24,244 bases of DNA, from NCBI GenBank assembly GCA_019648995.1, contig BLXT01000847.1, forward strand, positions 70,771-95,014. The letters run 5' to 3'. The notes beneath the pieces are model-generated. The model was not told the origin of the DNA, ran no database searches, and saw only the letters and a program-made list of their open reading frames with translations. Position 1 is the first letter of the stretch, and each line of letters begins with the position of its first letter. Source of the DNA: Plakobranchus ocellatus (taxonomy: Eukaryota; Mollusca; Gastropoda; Plakobranchidae). Of the stretch, positions 10,239 to 19,470 are shown one piece after another. A program made the translations under genes and the position numbers.

Positions 10239-10359
10239 ATACATGATTTCTTTTAAATTTGTCATGGCCATTGCTAAGGTTTTCCTAAAAGGCATTTTTC
10301 GATATCATGCTTTTGAAATATGAATTTTTAAACCAAATATCAACACTACTTTCGATTTT

Positions 10360-10500
10360 TTGGGCATAGCCAATCCTCAACAAGGTGATCTTAGGCTTTC
10401 AGGCTCTCCGTCAGGCTAGCAGGGTGCCAATGGCGAGGCTTGACTGATTCAGAAGAGTCTCTGCAAGGCGGGTTCGCTATCCATTTTACCACCAAAGTGC
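10360..10500 (-). mobile_element. tRNA-derived SINE copy (family A), minus strand
   Basis: Minus-strand sequence from about 10494 has an A-box-like TGGTAAAATGGATAGCGAAC and a decayed B-box region, then GCCATTGGCACCCTG. It ends with a 3' core GAGAGCCTGAAAGCCTAAG followed by ATCACCTTGTTG. The same order of blocks occurs at 13118-13240 (plus) and 23708-23815 (minus). It lies immediately downstream of the LINE stop at 10538, so either the SINE inserted there or the LINE's own 3' tail shares this core; the sequence alone does not decide. Confidence 0.5.
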
Positions 10501-10505
10501 CAAAG

Positions 10506-11135
10506 CTACTTTCAACGATACTATTGTATTTTCTTCTTCATGTGCCAGGTATATTACAGAAATCAGCGATCATGACCTTCCATTTCTCTCTGACGCAAGT
10601 TTTCCTGACGAGATTGTTTTTAGGAATTTCTTTTTTTTCATGTATGGACTGTCTGTGAATTTTGTTAGCTGTGTCCCTCTGCTTTTAATTCACAAATCTT
10701 GCAATACTGAAGCTATCTTTCCACCTCATTTACTCTATTTGTCCGAGCAATTTTAGCTGCCTCTCTCCGATTGTTTTGGGTAAGGACCTTCAGTATCCAG
10801 CCATTTTAGCTGCCCCTCTGTGATGGTTTTGGGTAAGAACCTTTAGTATCCAGCCATTTCCATCACTTCTTCATATTTCTTCCTTTCGGTCCAAGGTACC
10901 TACATGATCTGCCTGGGGTACCATTATTTCGGCTGCTTAGTCTTCTTCATAGATCTTAGTTCAACGACCAACATTCAAATCCGAACAAAGAATCAACCAT
11001 GCACACGCTTAGATCTTTTATGTAGGTGAGACACATATTTTTGTAAGTGGGAATAGGCTTCATTTGCGTGAATGTTTTCTGTGACACAGCAATTTGCTTT
11101 TTTCATATTTGGCGTATGGGTGATTGGAAAATTCA
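10506..11135 (-). mobile_element. LINE fragment: reverse-transcriptase C-terminal region, minus strand, RTE-like
   Basis: Read from 11135 downward, blocks appear in the expected order. First is YLNFPITHTPNMKKA (YLGS.IT.DGR-like), then QKTFTQMKPIPTYKNMCLT, then VDSLFGFECWS (VLLYGCESW-like), PWTERKKYEEVMEMAG (WTEKVSNEEVL.MAG-like), KTIGERQLKLLGQI (RQLKFLGHI-like), and finally VREKWKVMIADFCNIPGT with a stop at 10538-10540. Several frame changes and stops show it is inactive. A 53-bp tandem duplication at 10751-10856 repeats the KTI.E.QLK block. The start is 5'-truncated, as is usual for LINE insertions. The fragment ends next to a SINE on the same strand. Confidence 0.8.
10751..10856 (-). repeat. 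53-bp direct duplication inside the LINE fragment
   Basis: Units 10751-10803 and 10804-10856 both begin TTTTAGCTGC and end AGTATCCAGCCA. They differ at about 6 of 53 positions. The duplicated part encodes, on the minus strand, the KTI.E.QLK motif. 53 is not a multiple of three, so the duplication shifts the frame. Confidence 0.9.
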
Positions 11136-13110
11136 GGTATTTGGAGGAGTTAACTTAAAAAAAATTTTTTTTGGTATGAATTAGTGCAAGCTTTTGCATC
11201 TTGCCGTTTTGTAATCATCATGCATTTTATTGCATGTCAGTTATATATAGAATTAAAAAAGCTAATATTTATAAAATTTCTTTTTACATAAATGAATAAC
11301 TTCTCCACTAACTTCTCAAAAAACCCCTCCCAGATAATGTAGGTAAAATTTTATAAACTTCAAAAGTAAGAGCAGATAGATTTTGAAAATTGCTGAAATA
11401 CCTTATTGAAATGCAAGATAGCGGCGGTTTCCATGGCGACATTAGGTCAATTGTTGTCCTTTTTTCATTGGTAAACTTTGAAAGCACCAATCATCATTTT
11501 TGATAAATCATATACAGTTACCAAACGGCTTCTTCAGTCAAATATGACGAAACAAATACATTAAAAAGTGTTGCCTTTTTCAGTTAAAAAAGAACCTTAT
11601 AATATAAATTTGCAAATGCATTATCTCGTAAGTACCGTTATATTATATTTTGAGTTGGTGACTTCTTTGCTACCTTTCCTTGCCTTATGATTCAGTTGCC
11701 ATTGTATTCTTTGGATTCCAAATTTTGAATTGCATTTTATACTTCCAACAGGTGATCCTGATCGTTTATATTTTAAGGCATGTGCTATTTCGTTGAAAAG
11801 AGATTGTAATCACATCTAGCGAGAGCTGACGCAGAAAGATACTTTGCGAAAATTGAGCTCTCTATTATTTTAAAAAATCTCATTCTATTCAGTAAGTCAT
11901 AACTTTTGTATGGGTCTTTTTTATCTAATGTGTCTGTGGTGGTGAAAAAATTGCCTTTGCACTAGAAAGCTCGGATTAGGTAGTGATTCTGGCTTTATCG
12001 AGTTTCTCTGAAGAGTATAGTGCCTTAAATTTTGTTTTTAAATTATTGTTATTACTATTTTGTTGTTGTTTTTGTTTACAATAGTCAACATGGTTTTACT
12101 CCTTGCCAATTAGATGGTTGAAACATCCTCACCATCAATTGTCTGTTTTGCCATCTCAGCAACCTCAGTCTTGCTTTAATATAACCTGCATACAAGTCTG
12201 AAACATTGTACCTTCAAAAGACAGACTAATATTGCCGTTAATTAATTGTAGGATATTACTTGACAACGATTTTTTGATCTTGCTATTTTCGTATTCATTC
12301 AGGCCAGTTAATCTGCTATTAACGGGAATCATATGAGCGTACAAAAAACTAAAGAGTTACTCAAGAGAATGTAAAGCCTTCATTTCTTTACAGCAACTAA
12401 TTAAATTAAATATAAATAGATTCATTTCGGGAAATTCCCCACTTTATCTGTGTAGTATCTAGGTACATCGTGACATGGTCGTAATTTTTAGTTTGATCAC
12501 TGATGTCATATCTAACATAATTCATGTTTTTTCAAAATCATGTCTCATTCCAGTAATTGGGTCTCATTTAGTATTTTCGTTTCCAATCCGTTTTTTTTTA
12601 AAATTGATTTATTTATGGAAAAGATCGCATCAAAATAATGTCGCACACTGTTTTTTGGTGTAGGCCTACATAATCAATAAAGATTGGGTTCAGATCTTTG
12701 CTGTAAATCTTTGTAGGGGATAATCTTAGGCATGAGACCTTTGCGGATGATTTAGTCTAATTATTAGTTCATTGAGTCTTATAGAAGTTTCGCTGCTCAA
12801 TAGCCGCTTTTTTTTTTTTACATTTTCATTCCAAGCGTTACATGCGATATTTTTGGCTTGCAATTACCTAGATGTAGATCTAAATTCAATAAGTAGTAAC
12901 AGTCAGAATGGTAAAATTCAAAATTTTGCCTACGCAACTTCAGACATTGACTACACAATTGTCAGTACAAGACCGTGTCCGTTGAACCTGACAATTGATT
13001 AAATAATCGTCGATGCTCCCATCGAAAACACTTCAAAGAGAACTCAAATGCAACGTGAATGAGTAATTTACTTTCAGATTGGATATTGCGCAGTTTGGTA
13101 ACCCCTCCCA
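11136..13110. other. AT-rich DNA, nothing identified
   Basis: No supported gene or mobile element. Plus-strand frames at 12475-12663 and 12772-13002 have no recognisable motif. Confidence 0.45.
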
Positions 13111-13117
13111 CTCTCTC

Positions 13118-13240
13118 AGTTTGTGGTTCAATGACTGGCGAACTTTTCCTGAAACTTACAAGGATCATTCTCTCGCAAGTTCGGGTTCGAATCACTTTAA
13201 CAAACCCTGGCCTCAAAAACTTGAGATCATCTTGCAGGTT
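13118..13240 (+). mobile_element. tRNA-derived SINE copy (family A), plus strand
   Basis: A-box TGGTTCAATGACTGG lies at 13124-13138. B-box-like GTTCGGGTTCGAATC lies at 13179-13193, roughly the A-to-B spacing of a tRNA. A shared 3' core, CCTCAAAAACTTGAGATCAT then CTTGCAG, lies around 13211-13237. Compared with the copies at 10360-10500 and 23708-23815 it has the best preserved tRNA-like head. Several overlapping open frames run through it and can mimic an exon. Confidence 0.5.
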
Positions 13241-13470
13241 TTACGCGTAAAATTAAAACTCATCTTCCTATATATAATATTTCTTCCTTTCGTTTGCCCT
13301 GTTTTAGTTTTTACCTTTTTTATTTCTTTTACTAACCCTCCGAGTCTTTGACTTTTCAACTTTTCATCTCCCTTTCCTTTAATTTTTACTGTCGATCGCA
13401 TTTACCTTTCAATCTTCATTTTTTTTGCCTTGTAAAAAAAAACTTTTCTCGGCATCAGAAAGATTCGAGG
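13241..13470. other. Pyrimidine-rich AT DNA before assembly gap
   Basis: T/C-rich on the plus strand, with no supported feature. Confidence 0.4.
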
Positions 13471-13494
13471 NNNNNNNNNNNNNNNNNNNNNNNN
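13471..13494. other. Assembly gap (24 N)
   Basis: Twenty-four N bases. The true length is unknown. Flanking sequence switches from pyrimidine-rich on the left to purine-rich on the right, typical of a low-complexity collapse. Confidence 0.99.
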
Positions 13495-13625
13495 TGAATG
13501 AGAGAAAGAGTCAGCAGAAACAGAAAAAGACACACGAGAATGAGAAAACGAAAAGATAGAGAGGGGTGCAGAGAGAAGAGGGAAGAGAGAAAAAAGAGGG
13601 AGAGAAAATAAGAGATACATAAAGA
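13495..13625 (+). repeat. Purine-rich (GA)-type tract next to the gap
   Basis: Almost pure G/A on the plus strand, including GATAGAGAGGGG and GAGAGAAGAGGGAAGAGAG. A 37-codon frame from the ATG at 13498 encodes only R/K/E-rich sequence. The composition resembles the DNA of the octad array in exon 2, but no octad register can be assigned. Confidence 0.6.
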
Positions 13626-13797
13626 GACATAAGAGCTCATCTATTTCAAACATCTATCATTTATTGTTGGAAAGAAGACTATGTACAGATGTACACATGT
13701 GCAACACTAAAAGAGACCAGAATAGACTTCTTAATATTATCACCAACATGAGCAAAACATAATCTTAGCTCACTATTTTAATCCACTGCCTCCTCAG

Positions 13798-13952
13798 AAC
13801 ACAAAACCATGCGAAAAACAGTGTCATTTTTCCTCATGGTCGCCTCCATACTGATCCTTATCCATGGTGCCAGGTCTCAACATCTGATGTCAGCTGCCCA
13901 GCAGGTGCCCCCCCTCACCGAAGGACTAGCTACTCATCTTCGTGGCCTAAAA
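13798..13952 (+). CDS. Exon 1 (signal peptide) of secreted octad-repeat protein; coding from 13809
   Basis: ATG at 13809 sits in a good context (ACCATGC). The 48 residues start MRKTVSFFLMVASILILIHG, a textbook signal peptide with basic n-region and hydrophobic core, and cleavage is likely after HGA or ARS, leaving an N-terminal Gln. The mature segment QHLMSAAQQVPPLTEGL follows. The exon ends GGCCTAAAA|GTACAT with GT at 13953-13954, phase 0, matching the phase-0 acceptor at 14501-14502. Upstream, CACTGCCTCCTCAG at 13784-13797 is a strong 3' splice site, so an untranslated exon probably lies further 5'. No TATA box is seen just upstream. Reading through the donor gives a stop at 13989, so splicing is required. 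No family recognised. Confidence 0.75.
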
Positions 13953-14042
13953 GTACATAATAAATCCTTTTTACTGCTATTTTTATACTGATTAAGAACC
14001 TTGGAATGTTAATAAATCCCTCTACTATTACTACTACTACTT

Positions 14043-14086
<44 letters not shown>

Positions 14087-14099
14087 GCTATATCTACAT

Positions 14100-14176
<77 letters not shown>

Positions 14177-14201
14177 GCTACTGCTACTGCTATATCTACA
14201 T

Positions 14202-14269
<68 letters not shown>

Positions 14270-14283
14270 ACTACTACTACTAT

Positions 14284-14363
<80 letters not shown>

Positions 14364-14502
14364 TATTTTGTGAATATTTTGTGGCTCGTTCAAGTGAGTT
14401 TTATCATGTTCATCTTCATAATTTTTTTGTTTGTTTACAAATTAACAAATTTACTACTTGTTTTTTAAATTAAGGGCATGCATTTTTTTCTTACTCCATC
14501 AG
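13953..14502 (+). other. Phase-0 intron carrying a (CTA)n tract
   Basis: The donor is GTACAT and the acceptor is TTTTTTTCTTACTCCATCAG. About 340 of its 550 bases are CTA/ACT repeats. The threonine-rich open frame across it (14006-14473) is a repeat artefact. Confidence 0.7.
14026..14363. repeat. (CTA)n microsatellite with GCT interruptions
   Basis: More than 100 trinucleotide units, mostly ACT/CTA, with a block of about eight GCT units near 14246-14268 and two interrupting TATATCTACATC segments near 14089 and 14190. It lies wholly within the intron. Confidence 0.95.
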
Positions 14503-16752
14503 GGTGGTGGAGATACCTACGGCACAGTCATCTACGAAAAATATAAACAAACTCCATGTTTCAAGTTACTTGACAAATCTGCAAAGATTGTCAAACCGTA
14601 TGATCACACTAACGCATACCAGTGTGCTTCTCACACATTAAAGGAAATAGAAGGAAAGAATCAAAACGAAACACTGAAAGCAATGGAACGCCAAACAAAT
14701 ATAAATTTACATATCAGAAATTATGAAAATGGGAAGGAAGGAAGAATGAGCCTATTCAGAGAAGACAAAACTACAGTACAGAGAATTAACGGACACGGAT
14801 TATTAGTACAGGAAATGAGTAAAATACATACACAAGTGCATGCAGCGAATATGACTGCAACACAAAAGCAAGAGTTAAATAGAGATAACGTCAGGAGAGA
14901 GAACAAACAATGTGCATTCACTGAGAGTAAACTAAGGATAGACAAACAGAGGACGCAGTGGGAAAACAGGGAAAGTAAAAAGATTGTCAGAGAGAACAGG
15001 AACATGGCTGGTAGGGAGAGCGGACTGAGAATGAACAGAGAGAACAGGCAGCTGGTTCATAGTCAGAATGGATTGAGAATGGACAGAAAGACCAGACAGC
15101 TGGCTGAAAGAGAGAGTGGAATGAGGATGGATAGACAAAATAGGCTGGCTGATACAGAGAAAGGACTGAGGATGGATAGAGAGAACAGACAGCTGCCTGA
15201 TACAGAGAGTGGACTGAGAATGGATAGACAAAACAGGCAGCTGACTGATAGAAAGAGTGATCTGACAATAGACAGAGAAAACAAAGAACTGACTGATAGA
15301 GAGAGTGAACTGTTGATGGATAGAGAGAACAGGCAGCTGGCTGGTAGAGAGAGTAGACTGAGGATGGACAGAGAAAAAAGACAGCTGGTTGATAGGGAGA
15401 TTGGACTCAGGATGGATAGAGAGAATAAACACCCGGTTGAGAGGGAGAGAGGGCTGAGGATAGACGGAGAGAGCAGACAGCTATTTGATAGAGAGAGTGA
15501 ACTGTTGATGGACAGAGAAAACAGGCAGCTGGTTGATAGAGAGAACGGACTCAAGACGGGCATAGAAAAGAGGCAACTTGTTGATAGAGAGAGTAGACTC
15601 AGGATGGACAGAGAGAACAGGCGGCTAGTTGAGAGGGAAAGTGGGCTAAGGATAGACCGTGAGAGATATCAACATGAAGAGAGGGAAGAAAGACGAAGGA
15701 TAAGCAGAGAGAACAGAAAGTGTCAAGATAGAGAAAATAGACTGAGGAGAGACAGAGAGAACAAAAAACTGGAAAACAGAGAAAGTAGACTGAGGATAGA
15801 CAGAGGGAAAAGTCAATCGGAAGACATAGAAAGAAAACTGAGACTGGAACTAGAGAACAGTCAACCAGAAGACCAAGAACAAAAGCAGATTATTGGTAGA
15901 AAGAAAAAACAGCGTGAAGACATGGAAAGTAGATTGAGTGTAGATAGAGGGAACGAAAAGTGGAAAAGCAGAAAACGAAGGCTGAGAACGGACAGAGAGG
16001 ACAGTCGAGGAGGAGACAGAGAAAGAGCATTGAAGATGGGCAGGGAAAACAAGCAAAAGAGTAATAGGGAAATTAGATTGATGACAGACACAAAGAACAT
16101 GCAGTGGGGGAATAGAGAAAGTACATTGAGAATTGAAATGGAGATCAGTCAAAAGGTAGGCAGAAAAATTAGTCTGAGAATGGACAGAGACAATAGGCAG
16201 TGGAGGGACAGGGAGAACAGAGTAAGGAAAGGCACAGAAAACAGGCAGAGGCTCAATAGGGAAAGCAGAAAAAAGAAAGACATAGAGTACAGATATTGGG
16301 ATGAGACAGCGAGTAGAATGTTGATTGGGAGAGACAATAGACAGCGAGAGGACAGGGAAAATACAATAGAGATGGATAGAGAGAACACACGTCAAAAGAG
16401 TAGAGACAATATAATGAGAATAAGTAGAAAAAAGTGGCTACTAGAGGAGGAAGAGAATGGCGAAAGAAATGCTAACAAGATGTCGGTCGAGAATAGTTTC
16501 AGTCAAAGGCGTTATGAGAAGATATTTAACCAGTCAGTGAAGTTTGACGTAATGTTTACAGCGGATGGAATTAATCCAAAATTGGTGACTTTGGACAAAG
16601 AGCCAAGCAGCAGTTCCTTCAAGTCAAGGCTTGGTATTTCAAAAAAAATTTGGTACGTAACAGAAAAAAAAAAATGTACGATTTTACAAAAACAAAAAAA
16701 AAGAAAAAAAAGAAGGAAGCATTTTTGCGTTTACTTAAAAATTCTTATTTGA
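14503..16752 (+). CDS. Exon 2 of secreted octad-repeat protein (novel, unrecognised family)
   Basis: Open for 749 codons from the acceptor at 14501-14502 to the TGA at 16750-16752. Joined to exon 1 it gives 797 residues, or about 764 if the donor TTTG|GTACGT at 16653 is used. Residues 49-177 are a non-repeat N-terminal region, beginning GGGDTYGTVIYEKYKQTPCF, with two cysteines (67, 89) and sequons at 103 (NET) and 164 (NMT). Residues 178-703 are 66 successive octads of two alternating types, typified by MDRENRQL and VDRESRLR. Residues 704-764 form a tail with one sequon (NQS, 724). The last 33 codons after 16652 are lysine-rich and A-run derived and look intronic. The protein should enter the secretory pathway. 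The repeat is very rich in R, E, D, N and Q, almost cysteine-free and probably helical, suggesting a structural, capsule, mucus or matrix role (inference). Trichohyalin-like charged proteins are the nearest resemblance, without evident homology. Confidence 0.8.
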   Translation, partial: GGGDTYGTVIYEKYKQTPCFKLLDKSAKIVKPYDHTNAYQCASHTLKEIEGKNQNETLKAMERQTNINLHIRNYENGKEGRMSLFREDKTTVQRINGHGLLVQEMSKIHTQVHAANMTATQKQELNRDNVRRENKQCAFTESKLRIDKQRTQWENRESKKIVRENRNMAGRESGLRMNRENRQLVHSQNGLRMDRKTRQLAERESGMRMDRQNRLADTEKGLRMDRENRQLPDTESGLRMDRQNRQLTDRKSDLTIDRENKELTDRESELLMDRENRQLAGRESRLRMDREKRQLVDREIGLRMDRENKHPVERERGLRIDGESRQLFDRESELLMDRENRQLVDRENGLKTGIEKRQLVDRESRLRMDRENRRLVERESGLRIDRERYQHEEREERRRISRENRKCQDRENRLRRDRENKKLENRESRLRIDRGKSQSEDIERKLRLELENSQPEDQEQKQIIGRKKKQREDMESRLSVDRGNEKWKSRKRRLRTDREDSRGGDRERALKMGRENKQKSNREIRLMTDTKNMQWGNRESTLRIEMEISQKVGRKISLRMDRDNRQWRDRENRVRKGTENRQRLNRESRKKKDIEYRYWDETASRMLIGRDNRQREDRENTIEMDRENTRQKSRDNIMRISRKKWLLEEEENGERNANKMSVENSFSQRRYEKIFNQSVKFDVMFTADGINPKLVTLDKEPSSSSFKSRLGISKKIWYVTEKKKCTILQKQKKRKKRRKHFCVYLKILI
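14890..16467 (+). repeat. 66-unit coding octad array (24-bp units, 48-bp pairs)
   Basis: Starting at VRRENKQC and ending at EEEENGER the frame divides into 66 units. Sixty-four have eight residues and two have seven (ENRESKK, MDRQNRL). Odd and even units differ: one set tends to MDRENRQL, the other to VDRESGLR or VDRESRLR, so the true period is 16 residues. The middle (about 15050-15660) is most regular; both flanks are diverged. A higher-order duplication of eight units (192 bp) is visible from 15295 to 15487. Confidence 0.9.
16653..16658 (+). other. Candidate splice donor GTACGT ending exon 2
   Basis: TTTG|GTACGT lies just before the coding sequence degenerates into A-runs. Splicing here would leave phase 2. 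Similar to the exon 1 donor (GTACAT). Confidence 0.45.
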
Positions 16753-17679
16753 GTATTATTATTTTTTATATTTCCATTTGGCGGAAATTATAATAATAAT
16801 TTAAAAATACAAATATCATTATGTGATATTCCTTTCGTTTGAGGCATTGAACTTCGAAGACGATAGTGCAAAAACACATTCGTGCCATGTTATCTTTTCC
16901 AAAAATCAATTGAAACCTTCTGTAGTTTGCTTTATGGGTTTCTAGGCTTCATTTATAAACAGGGTTGCAGGGTTTTATTACAATTGATAGCTTAGCTTGA
17001 CGAAGGTCTATAAGGCACAGATGAACTTTCAACAGGAATGGATACGCTACTGAAAAACATTTTAGAATATATTTAATACTGCATCCATTGCATCACTTAA
17101 CGCAATGAAATTGTCAATTTACAACATGTTAAGTCATTATTAAATTTACGATTGAAAACGAAAATGAAGCAATTTCGCATGGTGATTTTTCATTAAAAGG
17201 CTGCAAAATATCCTTTAATATAAGCTTATAATATCCTTTAAGCGCAATAGGTTAAAGAACTTACATTTTAATCGGATGAGTTCAGTTTCAAAATTTTAGT
17301 GTGGCTTGAACTCATTCTATAACATTTTATCGCTGCATTTATCCAACGGAAATGCGAAATAGGATAAATGTTTAAAAAAAAAAAGCCAACAGACACAATA
17401 CAAATCTGAAGAATTGAGAATTTCGATGCACTGATCGCAAATGCTAGCGAATAAGATCTGAAATAAATGTACTTGTTTTCACAGATATTATTGACAATTA
17501 AGAAATCTTGACAGAAATGATGAGGATGTGCACATTCATCGAAATTCTCCTCTACTAAAGTGTTATCTAAACTGTGTGACATACAAAGGAGGTAGGAAAC
17601 TATTGCCAGGATTTATTAAATTTGTAGAAACTACAGGCTCGGGAAACTTTTTTATGATCAACTTCTTTTTCCCTTAAAG
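16753..17679. other. AT-rich DNA, 3' UTR or intron of the octad gene
   Basis: No repeats or exons seen. The first plus-strand AATAAA after the stop is at 17462-17467. A minus-strand frame at 17268-17582 (104 codons) has no recognisable motif. Confidence 0.4.
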
Positions 17680-17835
17680 GTCTCCCACATCACTGAATTC
17701 GTTTACTTCAGCCTCATTCTGGCTAGCAGCTGTCTGGATTCTTCTTCCCCCATTGACGCCGGGCATTCGCTCTAAAACGACTTAAAGATTGACAAGTCCT
17801 TTCGGGCTAAGGACAAGGACTGAAAGGTATTCACA
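17680..17835. other. GC-richer fragment, possible exon or dispersed repeat
   Basis: It begins after a pyrimidine-rich CTTCTTTTTCCCTTAAAG that could be a 3' splice site. In the phase left by the 16653 donor it would encode SPTSLNSFTSASFWLAAVWI and on to a stop after about 34 codons. It is also open on the minus strand (GVNGGRRIQTAASQNEAEVN). It ends in a GTCCTT/AAGGAC hairpin near 17796-17815. Being open on both strands and with no tail signals, a dispersed repeat is at least as likely as a last exon. Confidence 0.3.
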
Positions 17836-18760
17836 TGACACTGACAGTAACTACTTCTTCTTGGTTGGTCATAGTATGTTTTCATTATTCTTATATATGT
17901 AAAACTTAAATAGATAAGTTTTATTGAAGTCTAAGTGAATAGGCAGTTGAATTAAAAATGTAAAAGTTTTACAAAAGATTACAGAATATAAAAGTTTGAT
18001 ACGAGTATGTGAATTTAACACAATTATGTTGGTCAAAGGTATTTTTTTGAGTTGAGTGGAAATCGTTACCATCACCAATAAAATTTTTAAAGACTTTTTA
18101 AAGATATCAAAAGGCTCAACTTCATTATTTTTTAAATTATGTCTTTCATGATACATTTTTAAGTTTTTAAAAAGTTTTTGTTTAATCTGCCAACTAGAAA
18201 TGATATGCTTACAAAGTAAAACACCAGCTAAACATAAGTTTTAGCGTTTTGCTTTACTGTAAGGTTCATCAGTTAACGCATATAGAGCTCAATGAAACCA
18301 AAGTAAAATACTAAATTATATTTTGTTTGTAGTGCTTACTGGCTAATTGGAATACTTAGTAAGTCAGAACTGAATTCGTGTCTATAACACTAATAAATAT
18401 ATCCTTAACAACAGTATTCTTCTTTTGTTATTTTATTTTTCGTGAATGCCTCTTTATGTAATCATAAAAATTACATCAAGCAAATTTATGACTCTCACGG
18501 AATTTTTTTTTTTTAATTCTTAGTACGAACAATTTTCATGATCCTTTACTTTTTGCCCGCCTTTTGTCCTTGATTTCCTTATTATTTTCTCGTTTTCATC
18601 ATTCACATATTTCTTTCCTATTTTCTCGAGAGAAAAAAAAGGTATATTTTACCTACTCTTCTTTTTCTTCCTTCTTTTCATTTCCATCATTATCATCAAA
18701 TTGGGCATCATCATTGTAGTTTTCTTCCTAATTACCTTTTTTAAGCCTCCCCCCCCCAAA
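17836..18760. other. AT-rich DNA, nothing identified
   Basis: No supported feature. Poly-T and TTC-rich patches only. Confidence 0.45.
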
Positions 18761-18910
18761 AAAAAAAAAGAAAAGAAAAAATAAATAAATAAAAAAATGA
18801 AATAAAACAAAATAAAATAAATAATTAAATAAATAAATAAATAAATAAAATAGAATGAAATAAAATAAAATAAAATAAAATAAATTAAAATAAAGAAAAT
18901 AATTTAAAAA
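18761..18910. repeat. A-rich (AAAT)n/(AAAAT)n low-complexity tract
   Basis: Follows a short C-run at 18750-18757. Units of AAAT and AAAAT/TAAAA alternate for about 130 bp. It could be the decayed tail of a retroposon, but no body was recognised upstream. Confidence 0.85.
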
Positions 18911-19408
18911 ACACACTTACCATTTTTTTCTTTTTTTCTTTTTCCTGAATTATTTGTAGTATACTGTATTTCACTTTGACCACGCTCATTCAACTCAACA
19001 ACAGCTCTAGCCGCCACATGTCTATGAACAATGTTACACAAAGATGAACAAAGATTCAACTAGATAACCTAGATAACAACAAATATAGGAAACGTTCAAA
19101 TAATATAAAGGAAAAAATAAAAAGGAAAAAACGAAGTCGACATAAAAAATAACACAAAAAAGGAGAGGTAACTATTCTTAACATACAATCAATAAATGAA
19201 TTAGTCCAACAGTACTAGATCTATAACCCCTAAATATATATTTGAATGTTGATTTTCCATTATTTGTCAGTTTGAATTATTAACTTAATTACTCTGTAAA
19301 ATTGTTGAATTGCATATGTGCATATGAATGTTTTTCATGAATTTGTATGTAAAGTACATAGAGCAGTGATTATACCATGGATTTTCGCGATTTTAATGTT
19401 AAATTATT
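18911..19408. other. AT-rich DNA, nothing identified
   Basis: No supported feature. Confidence 0.45.
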
Positions 19409-19424
19409 ATCATCATCATCATCA

Positions 19425-19470
<46 letters not shown>

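Noticed and set aside
13078-13237. Exon-like segment (acceptor TTTACTTTCAG, donor CTTGCAG|GTTTTA) encoding NPSHSLSLWFNDWRTF.
   Set aside because: The same bases carry tRNA-like A and B boxes and a 3' core shared with two other copies in the window, so a SINE explains it better; several frames are open at once.
14006-14473. 155-codon threonine-rich frame.
   Set aside because: It is the (CTA)n microsatellite of the intron.
14932-16395. Long antisense open frames (166 and 181 codons) opposite exon 2.
   Set aside because: They are shadows of the 24-bp coding repeat, serine/leucine-rich and lacking a signal peptide-exon or splice context.
14890-16467. Reading the octad array as a neuropeptide precursor with repeated peptides.
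   Set aside because: No regular KR/RR cleavage sites or amidation glycines occur at unit borders; the basic pairs are scattered.
17268-17582. 104-codon minus-strand frame.
   Set aside because: No motif, AT-driven residues, no splice or polyA context that singles it out.
17790-17825. GTCCTT/AAGGAC hairpin followed by GACTGAAAGG, reminiscent of hammerhead helix II.
   Set aside because: The CTGATGA and GAAA core boxes and helices I and III are absent on both strands.
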